Of a DNA stretch of 5,813 bases, positions 1-5,656 are shown piece by piece (positions within the stretch are counted from its first letter, which is position 1; each line of letters opens with the position of its first letter). Below the pieces are notes generated by a model. That model was given only the letters and a program-made list of their open reading frames with translations. It had not been told where the DNA came from and ran no database searches. A program made the translations under genes and the position numbers. The stretch lies in NCBI GenBank assembly GCA_937891245.1, contig CALAGB010000570.1:1-5813 (forward strand), read 5' to 3'. Source of the DNA: an uncultured Thermomicrobiales bacterium (GTDB lineage: Bacteria; Chloroflexota; Chloroflexia; Thermomicrobiales; Thermomicrobiaceae).

Positions 1-987
1 CACGTCGATGAAGCGGGGGTCGCCGACGTAACGCTCGCGATCGGCGAACGAGGCATTGAGCGCTTCGAGAATCAGATGCAGCGCGTCAGCCGAGTTGTGC
101 CCCATCGACGCGAGATCATAGCCGTTGAGAATTGCCAGCGTCTGCGTGATGACCGGCGCCTGGCACCACGGACCGCAGGTGTAGACTTGATGGCCGCGAT
201 AGTTCGTCATGACCGGCTCTTCGATCTCGACATGGAAGTTCTTTAGGTCGTCGAGCGTCAGAAATCCGCCCTGTTCGGCAAAGAAGCGCGCCGTCCGCTC
301 GGCAATATCACCCGAGTAGAAGCGATCGCGCGCCGCCTGAATCCCCGCCTCACGCCCGAGGTGCTTCGCGCCCTCTTCGGCTTCACAGAGCATCCGTAAG
401 AGGCCGCCAAGGTCCTTCTGCACGAAGCGCTCACCGACACGCGGTGCCGAGCCGCCCGGAAGGTAGATCTCGGCGCTGGACGGCCACTGTGCCATCACCG
501 ATGCCGCGGCTGCCATGTTCTCGCAGAAGAAGTTGTAGGCAGCGAACCCCTCTTCGGCGAGCGAAATCGCGGGTGCCGCGACGTCTGCGAAGCTCAGCGT
601 GCCGAATTCTTTGAGCGCCATCGTCCAGGCATCGACCGCCGCCGGCATGACGCAACGATGCACTCCGGGCGGGATCTTGCCACCGCATTCGTTGATGAAA
701 TAGTCAGACGACGCGGCCGCCGGCCAGCTTCCAAGCCCGCTAATCGTCCGCACAACATCGCGTTCGCGATGGTAAAGGATGATCGGTGCCACGCCGCCGA
801 TGTTCGTCATGTCGGACTGCAGGACGTTGGTGCACAATCCGGCCGCGACCCCGGCGTCGATAGCGTTGCCACCCATTTCGAGGATGCGAATCGCGGCCAT
901 CGTCGCCAGCGGGTGCCCGGCCGCCGCCATGAAATGACGGCCGCTTACGGCCGGCCGATATGTCGTCGGTGGGGGAAAGCCTGCCAT
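1..987 (-). CDS. Gamma-glutamyltransferase-family protein, 3' end cut by window edge
   Basis: The 329 visible residues match the large-subunit part of the gamma-glutamyltransferase (Ntn-hydrolase) family, which transfers or hydrolyses gamma-glutamyl or related acyl groups and matures by self-cleavage. Seen: GGNAIDAGVAA (39-49), FYSGDIAERTARFF (223-236), GGFLTLDDLKNF (240-251), NYRG (262-265) and FADRERYVGDPRF (314-326), in family order. The self-cleaving catalytic Thr and the small subunit would lie beyond base 1, so activity cannot be judged. The stretch where classical enzymes carry the glutamate-binding Arg reads TISGLGSWPAAAS (81-93), with no Arg, and the usual glycine run is NIGGVAPIILY (62-72). 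This points to a divergent GGT-like branch with uncertain substrate. No signal peptide is evident, unlike periplasmic GGTs. The ATG at 987 has AAAGGAG six bases upstream. It follows the DAO remnant by 22 bases and is probably co-transcribed with it. Family assignment is firm; exact activity is not. Confidence 0.93.
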   Translation of the reverse strand, partial: MAGFPPPTTYRPAVSGRHFMAAAGHPLATMAAIRILEMGGNAIDAGVAAGLCTNVLQSDMTNIGGVAPIILYHRERDVVRTISGLGSWPAAASSDYFINECGGKIPPGVHRCVMPAAVDAWTMALKEFGTLSFADVAAPAISLAEEGFAAYNFFCENMAAAASVMAQWPSSAEIYLPGGSAPRVGERFVQKDLGGLLRMLCEAEEGAKHLGREAGIQAARDRFYSGDIAERTARFFAEQGGFLTLDDLKNFHVEIEEPVMTNYRGHQVYTCGPWCQAPVITQTLAILNGYDLASMGHNSADALHLILEALNASFADRERYVGDPRFIDV

Positions 988-993
988 TCTCTT

Positions 994-1000
994 CTCCTTT
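994..1000 (-). promoter_or_regulatory. Ribosome binding site of the GGT-family gene
   Basis: On the minus strand AAAGGAG stands six bases before the ATG at 987, a near-consensus Shine-Dalgarno at good spacing. It fixes the start of the GGT-family gene and lies in the 22-base gap after the remnant oxidoreductase stop codon. Confidence 0.8.
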
Positions 1001-1009
1001 GAAGTGCGT

Positions 1010-1192
1010 TCAGGCGAATCGGCCCGGATCGATCGGTGCCAACATTGGATCGATCTTCCCCGACGTGATGCTCCCGCCCAGCATCTCAGAGGTGCCGGGC
1101 GCCGTCAGATCGAATGCCAGGGCGCAGCCCATAATTCCACCCCCGATGATCACGATCTCAGCGGTCGACCCACTCGCAACCTGCTTCGCCAT
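1010..1192 (-). pseudogene. Internally deleted FAD-dependent (DAO-family) oxidoreductase remnant, 60 codons
   Basis: The short frame begins MAKQVASGSTAEIVIIGGG and contains IVIIGGGIMGCALAFDL (13-29). This is the dinucleotide-binding beta-alpha-beta start of DAO-family flavoenzymes such as sarcosine oxidase or glycine/D-amino-acid dehydrogenases. Instead of the roughly 350 further residues normal for the family, it passes within a few codons (near bases 1090-1105) into SITSGKIDPMLAPIDPGRF (41-59). That stretch resembles the family's C-terminal end, where a small helix is followed by a Pro-Phe-x-Pro-x-Arg-Phe-like tail. The stop is TGA at 1012-1010. I infer an in-frame internal deletion that left both ends joined. 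GAGGGA sits just upstream of the ATG at 1192, and a good promoter lies about 50 bases further up, so a 60-residue peptide may still be made. It cannot be a working oxidoreductase. An upstream in-frame start at 1342 exists, but it would precede the candidate promoter and has no family likeness. The N-terminal likeness is strong; the C-terminal likeness is moderate. Confidence 0.75.
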
Positions 1193-1244
1193 CGTTCCCT
1201 CGATACGCTGCCCGTCATACGTCTGTCTCCCCGCGATGCCGCTC

Positions 1245-1273
1245 AGAATACGGTCAGACGCCGGGGAGCGCAA
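1245..1273 (-). promoter_or_regulatory. Candidate sigma70-type promoter for the remnant/GGT unit
   Basis: Read on the minus strand, TTGCGC (1273-1268) and TATTCT (1250-1245) are separated by exactly 17 bases. Transcription would begin near 1238, giving a leader of about 45 bases before the ATG at 1192. Judged from hexamers and spacing only. Confidence 0.5.
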
Positions 1274-1342
1274 CGGCTTGGGGGAAAACGACACCGCGTC
1301 GCATACGAAAAACCATCTGCAGAATTGGATGACCTTTGGCAA

Positions 1343-1356
1343 GAAACGATCGTTTC
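1343..1356. promoter_or_regulatory. Perfect 14-bp palindrome GAAACGATCGTTTC, possible operator
   Basis: GAAACGATCGTTTC is its own reverse complement and lies between the two divergent candidate promoters, about 70 bases upstream of the minus-strand -35 box. Its core ACGATCGTTT recurs at 1482-1491. This is the form expected of a dimeric regulator's binding site, but no regulator gene is present in the window to pair with it. Confidence 0.4.
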
Positions 1357-1385
1357 AGCCGATTATCACTCGCCGCCCTCGGCCT

Positions 1386-1406
1386 GCCCGGGATCAATGC
1401 CCGGGC
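1386..1406. repeat. GC-rich inverted repeat, 7-bp stem with 7-base loop
   Basis: GCCCGGG at 1386-1392 and CCCGGGC at 1400-1406 can pair around a 7-base loop. There is no T run on either side and no gene ends nearby, so it does not look like a normal terminator. It might be a regulatory hairpin or a chance GC palindrome. Confidence 0.35.
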
Positions 1407-1481
1407 GGCGCACGGCGACGATACCTGGGATGTCGTTTCCAGGCATTGGTTTGATGACGATAATGTTTGGGTTCATGAACT

Positions 1482-1491
1482 ACGATCGTTT
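1482..1491. repeat. Second copy of ACGATCGTTT
   Basis: This 10-mer exactly repeats bases 1346-1355 of the palindrome, 136 bases away. The second copy lacks the complete outer palindrome arms. It sits about 38 bases upstream of the -35 box of the lipase promoter, where an activator or repressor could bind. Function is inferred from position and repetition only. Confidence 0.3.
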
Positions 1492-1528
1492 GGCAGCGGT
1501 AAGGTACCGTCGACGCCCATCCACCCGA

Positions 1529-1558
1529 TTGACAGTCCGCCATCTGCTCCCCTAGAAT
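1529..1558 (+). promoter_or_regulatory. Candidate strong sigma70-type promoter for the lipase gene
   Basis: A perfect TTGACA (1529-1534) and TAGAAT (1553-1558) are separated by 18 bases. Transcription would start near 1565, leaving a leader of about 125 bases before the ATG at 1691. Confidence 0.6.
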
Positions 1559-1690
1559 GGCGTGAGCTTTTCTCGATGATTCTGGTGGAATACTCGCCGA
1601 ACTGGTCCGAACCGTGGGAATTTGATGACGCGCTGCGCCCTTCCCGTGTTTCCGTGTGCGGCTATGACGCGCTACGTTTGAGGCCGGTCT

Positions 1691-3490
1691 ATGGAGACGA
1701 CATCCTTCTTCAGCAGGCTCACATCCGACGAGCGTGCAACAATCCTGGGCCGCTTGACGCCGCGCCGCTTCCCGGTCGATTCGATCCTGCTGGCCGAGGG
1801 CGACGGCCCCAGCCTGATGTACGCCATTCTCGACGGCAGCGCCGATATCCTGATTCGCGACCGGAGCGGCAAGCTGCACCGGATCGCCAGCGTCGGCACG
1901 GGCGATACGGTCGGCGAGATGTCGCTGCTTACCGGTGATCCGATCTCGGCGACGGTGCGCGCCACCAGCGAGATTTCGGTCGCCGTCCTGACCGAGATCG
2001 AACTCCAACGTATCCTGGAGGACTATCCCGTCCTCTACCGCAATCTTGGCGCGCTCCTTTCCGAACGACTGGCGGAATCCAACCGGCGAACCCTGCGCGA
2101 ACGGGCCGGAGTTGTCACGACGCTCGTCACCCAGCGCGCACCAGCGCTTCTCGGCTACGCGCTCGCCGGTAGCGTTGCCTGGCATACGCGGAAGCCAACC
2201 GCCTACGTCCGCGTCGCTTCCAGCGAACCGCCGGATCTGCTGGCCCGGCTCGGCAGGCGCATCGATTCGGGCGACGACCTGCAACCACCCGAGCGTCCGG
2301 GCAGCGGAGCGGCAGTTCTGCTCGCGTCGACGGAGCGTGCATTCGGGGCCGAGCAGCGCGCCCGAACGATTCAGCGGCTGCAGGAGATCTACGACCATGT
2401 CCTGATCGAACACGTCGACCACGCTCCACCGGAGGCGACCGGGCGGACGCTCCACCTCATCAGTCCGAGTGAAACGACCTCGCGCCTCACGACGGGCGAG
2501 CGTTGGAACACGATCCAGGCGTGGAATAACGCCGGACGGCAACATGGCGCCGATGCCGGCGGTGTGCTCCGTGTGCCCGAGATGACGACCGCCGATGCCG
2601 ACGCGCTGGCCGGAGGCTGGTTGCCCTACACGACACCGGCCGGCGCCGCGCTCGGCTGGGCCGCGCGCGATCTGGCCAAGCTCAAAGTCGGGCTGGCGCT
2701 CGGAGCGGGGAGTATTCGCGGCTACGCGCACGTCGGCATCTTGCGGGTGCTCGAACGCATCGGCCTGCCGATCGACTGCCTGGCGGGCACCAGCATCGGC
2801 GCGGCGGTCGCCTCGACCTACGCGCTCGGCCATGGGCCTGATCGACTGGCCGAAGTGCTTGACGATGTCGGCAGCTCCGCTTTTCGCCTGACGTTGCCGC
2901 GCAGTTCGGTGCTTTCGATGTCCGGCGTACGCGATGGCGTGCAACGGATCGGCGGCAACGCTCGCTTCGAAGATCTGACGCGCCCGCTCGGGGTGGTGGC
3001 CGCCGATATCGTGACCGGCCGGGAAATCGTCTTCACGCGCGGTCTGCTCTGGCCGGCCGTGCTCGCCAGCATGGCGATCCCCGGCATCTATCCGTCGCAG
3101 CGCATCCGTGAGCATGTGCTAGTCGATGGCGGCGTGCTCAATCCGGTGCCGAGCAGCGTCGCGGCCGGCCTCGGGGCGGACATGGTTATCGCGGTAAAGC
3201 TCGCGACGCGCGACGACGCGGATCCGTTGGAGCTCGAATCGGGGATGATCGAAGGTAAGTCAATCTCGGTTGTGCAGGCGATCATGCGCTCGATCGAGAT
3301 GATGCAAGGGAAGATCGTCACCAACACCGCCAACGCCGCCACCATCCTGATCGAACCAAATTTTGGGGAGTCCGGCGGTTGGGGACTCCGTTCGTTCAAA
3401 CAGGGCCGGCGCCTTATCGATGCCGGCGAAGCGTCCGCGGAGGCAGCTCTACCGCGCCTCGAAGCGACGCTCCCCTGGTTGCGAGCGTAG
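1691..3490 (+). CDS. Patatin-like phospholipase with N-terminal cyclic-nucleotide-binding-like domain
   Basis: This 599-residue protein is built like bacterial relatives of neuropathy target esterase, which hydrolyse phospholipid or lysophospholipid acyl esters, usually at the membrane face. Residues about 5-130 form a cNMP-binding-like domain. Its phosphate-binding loop reads GEMSLLTGDPISATVRA (75-91), with Ile85 where cAMP binders normally have Arg, so nucleotide binding is doubtful. Residues about 140-330 are unassigned; YDHVLIEHVD (234-243) and the pattern around it hint at a degenerate ParA/MinD-like fold. The patatin domain spans about 331-560. It has the oxyanion loop GAGSIRG (338-344), nucleophile Ser368 in GTSIG (366-370), and catalytic Asp479 in VDGG (478-481) followed by NPVP, so the Ser-Asp dyad is complete. 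No signal peptide or membrane helix is evident. TGAGG lies seven bases before the ATG at 1691, with a promoter further upstream. The next gene has its own promoter. Family confidence is high; the natural lipid is unknown. Confidence 0.93.
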   Translation: METTSFFSRLTSDERATILGRLTPRRFPVDSILLAEGDGPSLMYAILDGSADILIRDRSGKLHRIASVGTGDTVGEMSLLTGDPISATVRATSEISVAVLTEIELQRILEDYPVLYRNLGALLSERLAESNRRTLRERAGVVTTLVTQRAPALLGYALAGSVAWHTRKPTAYVRVASSEPPDLLARLGRRIDSGDDLQPPERPGSGAAVLLASTERAFGAEQRARTIQRLQEIYDHVLIEHVDHAPPEATGRTLHLISPSETTSRLTTGERWNTIQAWNNAGRQHGADAGGVLRVPEMTTADADALAGGWLPYTTPAGAALGWAARDLAKLKVGLALGAGSIRGYAHVGILRVLERIGLPIDCLAGTSIGAAVASTYALGHGPDRLAEVLDDVGSSAFRLTLPRSSVLSMSGVRDGVQRIGGNARFEDLTRPLGVVAADIVTGREIVFTRGLLWPAVLASMAIPGIYPSQRIREHVLVDGGVLNPVPSSVAAGLGADMVIAVKLATRDDADPLELESGMIEGKSISVVQAIMRSIEMMQGKIVTNTANAATILIEPNFGESGGWGLRSFKQGRRLIDAGEASAEAALPRLEATLPWLRA

Positions 3491-3540
3491 CCAGATGACG
3501 ACCCTCTCATCCAACAAGGGCCACCGAAGCACGGCAGATA

Positions 3541-3577
3541 TTGACAGACGATTTCACGCATGTTACCCTGCTATAAG
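3541..3577 (+). promoter_or_regulatory. Candidate promoter(s) for the Thr-rich gene, with extended -10 elements
   Basis: In an AT-richer patch, TTGACA (3541-3546) is followed after 17 bases by TACCCT (3564-3569), which has an upstream TG at 3561-3562. A second extended -10, TGCTATAAG, lies at 3569-3577. Either could start a transcript about 30-40 bases before the ATG at 3613. This implies that the small gene, and perhaps the ligase behind it, is expressed independently of the lipase gene. Confidence 0.55.
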
Positions 3578-3612
3578 CGTCTTCTCGGGAAATAATCTAA
3601 TAAGGGGGCTTC

Positions 3613-3858
3613 ATGACTACTCAAGACGTAGAAGCTTTCGTTCATACCCTTCAAACGTTTCACGACACGCTCCCGACGACCCAGCAGGGCATGCTGGCGA
3701 TGATTCTCGATACGGCGACGCGCACGCCCACGACGACGACCACCGGCACGACCACGACGGCCGATGTCACTGGTTACACCACGACCGGCACGACGTGGAC
3801 GACCCTGACAAACTGGATTACATCCGCCACCACGACCACGACCACGACGACCACCTAG
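3613..3858 (+). CDS. Small threonine-rich protein of unknown function, 81 residues
   Basis: I do not recognise a family. Residues 1-36 look like an ordinary amphipathic, probably helical segment: MTTQDVEAFVHTLQTFHD, then LPTTQQGMLAMILDTA. From about residue 37 the chain is dominated by threonine, about 38 of 81 residues overall, including a terminal run of nine. Scattered GY, W and NWI suggest the register is not pure noise. There is no Cys, no signal peptide and no membrane segment. AAGGGGG stands just upstream of the ATG, and a promoter lies before it, so translation from 3613 is well supported. The Thr part is encoded by ACG/ACC repeats. The frame starting at the third base reads the same DNA as a His/Asp-rich chain open to 4058, so a sequencing slip or frameshift joining the two cannot be excluded. 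The gene ends 183 bases before the ligase start. Possible roles include a modified-peptide precursor or an O-glycosylated linker protein; both are guesses. Confidence 0.6.
   Translation: MTTQDVEAFVHTLQTFHDTLPTTQQGMLAMILDTATRTPTTTTTGTTTTADVTGYTTTGTTWTTLTNWITSATTTTTTTTT
3719..3855 (+). repeat. Imperfect ACGACC/CACGAC low-complexity tract
   Basis: Three dense patches (about 3727-3759, 3778-3804 and 3827-3855) consist of ACG and ACC triplets, often as the hexamer ACGACC, separated by less repetitive bases. Depending on register they encode Thr-Thr, His-Asp or Arg-Pro. The tract forms the C-terminal half of the small gene. A hexamer gain or loss would preserve frame, while single-base slippage would switch between the Thr-rich and His/Asp-rich readings. 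Confidence 0.7.
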
Positions 3859-4041
3859 TCGAAGCGGTCTGGCTGCGGTATCTGATCGACCCGTGTGCGA
3901 TCATGACGCCGTCACGTTTAGACCAGTCGCCGCGCGCCATGACGCGCATCGACGACTGGGAAAACGTGGCGGTGTTTGGTGTCGATTCGATGAAGTATGC
4001 TCTCCTCGTCGCTGGATCAGGTCATCACGTTTGGACGCACC

Positions 4042-5628
4042 ATGCAAACCATCGTTGATCTCCTTCGTCAATCGGTCGATCGCTGGGGGCAGTTTCCCGC
4101 GCTCTCGATGTATGACACGCCGGGCAGCAGCCTCACCTATGCGGAGCTCTGGGACTACGCGCGTCGCGTTGCCACCTATCTGCATGATCAGGGCATCAGC
4201 AAGGGCGATCGGGTCGTGCTCTGGGGCGCCAACAGGCCGGATTGGGTTGCCGCCTTCTTCGGCATTCAGATGCTCGGCGCCATCGCCGTCCCGATGGATG
4301 TCCGCAGTCGCGAGGACCTGCTGGAGCGGATCAGCGAGCAGACGAATCCGAAACACCTCTTCCTGGGAGACGAGCAGCAGCGGAGCCTGACCAGCGACCA
4401 CGGTCCGGTGACACGTTTCGAAGACGTGCGCGGGATCACCGACTCGCTGGAGCCGTTTGCGGTCGACCAGACCGCAGCCGATCCGGGTGACACGGCCGAG
4501 CTTGTCTTCACCTCCGGCACGCCCGGAAATCCGAAGGGCGTCATCCTCACCCAGCAAAACATCATCAGCAACGTCAAGATGGCGATGACGGCCGTCAATC
4601 CAACGCCGAAATACCGCTGCGTCTCGATCCTGCCGCTCAGCCATATGTACGAACAGACCGGTGGGCTGCTGACGGTGCTGGCCGGCGGCGCCTCGGTCAC
4701 CTACCTCGCCACGCTCCGGCCGGACATCATTCTCAAGGCGATGACCGATGTGCAAGCGACGACGATGTTCTGCGTGCCACAGGTACTGGAGCTCTTTCAG
4801 CGCGGCATCGAGCGCGAGATTCGTCGTCAAGGTCGCGAAAAGATATTCAACCGGCTGCACGCGGCGGCGCTACGCCTGCCCTTCCGGGCGCGCCGGCCGT
4901 TCTTCCGTGCCATTCACCAGAAGATGGGCGGGTCGTTCGAGTTCTTCCTTTCGGGCGGTGCCTATCTCTATCCCGAAGTCGGGCGATGGTGGGAGGGCAT
5001 CGGCGTCAAGGTGCTGCAAGGCTACGGTATGACCGAGGCCTCGCCGATTCTGACGTCCGCCACGCTCACCGACCGCGACGTGTCGTCGGTCGGCAAGCCG
5101 CTCCCCGGCATCGAGCTACGCTTTGCCGAGGACCACGAGATCCTGGTACGCGGTGCCAACATCTCGCCCGGCTACTGGAACGATCCGATCGCCACCAGTC
5201 TCGCCTTCACCGACGACTGGTACCATACCGGCGATCTCGGCTATCTCGACGAGAACGGGCGCCTCCACCTGCACGGCCGCAAGAAGAATATGATCGTGCT
5301 CGCCAACGGCATGAATATCTATCCCGAAGACGTTGAGCGTGTGTTGATGGCCGAGCCGGAGGTCAAGAACGCGGTCGTTCTCGGGCTCGACGCCGATCGG
5401 GATGTTGAAATTCACGCCGTACTGCTGCTCGATGGCGACAACGCTAATCCGGCCGAGATCATCAAACGGAGCAACCAGCAGTTGAACCCGCACCAGCGCA
5501 TCCGCAACTACACGGTTTGGCCGGACGAAAACTTCCCGCTGACACCCTCATTGAAAGTTAAACGGATCGATGTAATCGAACGGCTCGCCGAGTTACGCGC
5601 ACCAGCGGCATCGGCTGCCTCCGAATAG
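4042..5628 (+). CDS. Long-chain fatty-acid-CoA ligase-type AMP-forming synthetase
   Basis: This 528-residue member of the adenylate-forming (ANL) superfamily would activate a fatty acid as acyl-AMP and then form a thioester, usually with CoA, in the cytosol. Motifs appear in full order: phosphate loop TSGTPGNPKG (157-166), LPLSHMYEQ (197-205), YGMTE (328-332), YHTGD with Asp398, LHGRKKNMIV with Arg413 in the hinge region, NGMNIYPEDVE (422-432), and C-terminal TPSLKVKR (501-508) with the likely catalytic Lys505. LKVKR in place of GK is typical of long-chain ligases. The loop has Pro161 where Thr is usual. I chose ATG 4042 because MQTIVDLLRQSVDRW aligns with the family start; an in-frame ATG at 3997 would add 15 unmatched residues. 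The ribosome binding site is weak (GGA at 4033-4035). It could share a transcript with the Thr-rich gene before it and the E1-like gene 28 bases after it. A role in beta-oxidation or lipid remodelling beside the lipase is inferred. Acyl chain length is unknown. Confidence 0.93.
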   Translation: MQTIVDLLRQSVDRWGQFPALSMYDTPGSSLTYAELWDYARRVATYLHDQGISKGDRVVLWGANRPDWVAAFFGIQMLGAIAVPMDVRSREDLLERISEQTNPKHLFLGDEQQRSLTSDHGPVTRFEDVRGITDSLEPFAVDQTAADPGDTAELVFTSGTPGNPKGVILTQQNIISNVKMAMTAVNPTPKYRCVSILPLSHMYEQTGGLLTVLAGGASVTYLATLRPDIILKAMTDVQATTMFCVPQVLELFQRGIEREIRRQGREKIFNRLHAAALRLPFRARRPFFRAIHQKMGGSFEFFLSGGAYLYPEVGRWWEGIGVKVLQGYGMTEASPILTSATLTDRDVSSVGKPLPGIELRFAEDHEILVRGANISPGYWNDPIATSLAFTDDWYHTGDLGYLDENGRLHLHGRKKNMIVLANGMNIYPEDVERVLMAEPEVKNAVVLGLDADRDVEIHAVLLLDGDNANPAEIIKRSNQQLNPHQRIRNYTVWPDENFPLTPSLKVKRIDVIERLAELRAPAASAASE

Positions 5629-5656
5629 CCCCGCAGATGGAGAATGAGGAGAACCG

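Larger units (their letters stand above)
1193..1690. other. Divergent intergenic region, about 500 bases, no convincing gene
   Basis: This region lies between the minus-strand remnant/GGT unit and the plus-strand lipase gene. It is less GC-biased at would-be third positions than the flanking genes. It holds one candidate promoter for each direction, a 14-bp palindrome, a repeated ACGATCGTTT and a GC-rich inverted repeat. One plus-strand frame (from a TTG at 1336) stays open through it into the lipase gene in the wrong register. Its codon choice is mixed, no family motif is visible and it has no good ribosome binding site, so I treat it as non-coding. Confidence 0.6.

Noticed and set aside
1336..1938. 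Plus-strand frame starting with TTG and overlapping the lipase start
   Set aside because: Codon use is mixed, there is no motif or good ribosome binding site, a candidate promoter lies inside it, and its second half overlaps the real lipase gene in another register.
1394..3115. Long minus-strand open frame of about 570 codons opposite the lipase gene
   Set aside because: It lies wholly antisense to a gene with clear patatin motifs over most of its length, has a composition rich in Arg, Ala, Gln and His typical of antisense frames in GC-rich DNA, and shows no family motif.
3491..3540. Terminator after the lipase gene
   Set aside because: I found no GC-rich hairpin followed by a T run in this gap.
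3719..3855. Repeat tract as a CRISPR or tandem-repeat array
   Set aside because: There are no fixed-length repeats with unique spacers. The pattern is low-complexity ACG/ACC codon repetition within a coding frame.
3976..4001. TTGGTG and TATGCT as a promoter directly before the ligase
   Set aside because: The spacing is only 14 bases and the match is poor, so it is not supported as a promoter.
3997..4041. Upstream ATG start for the ligase
   Set aside because: It would add 15 residues (MLSSSLDQVITFGRT) that do not fit the family's start and has no better ribosome binding site; 4042 gives the expected N-terminus.
3901..4860. Minus-strand open frame of about 320 codons opposite the ligase
   Set aside because: It is antisense to conserved ligase motifs, has no recognisable domain and no convincing ribosome binding site.
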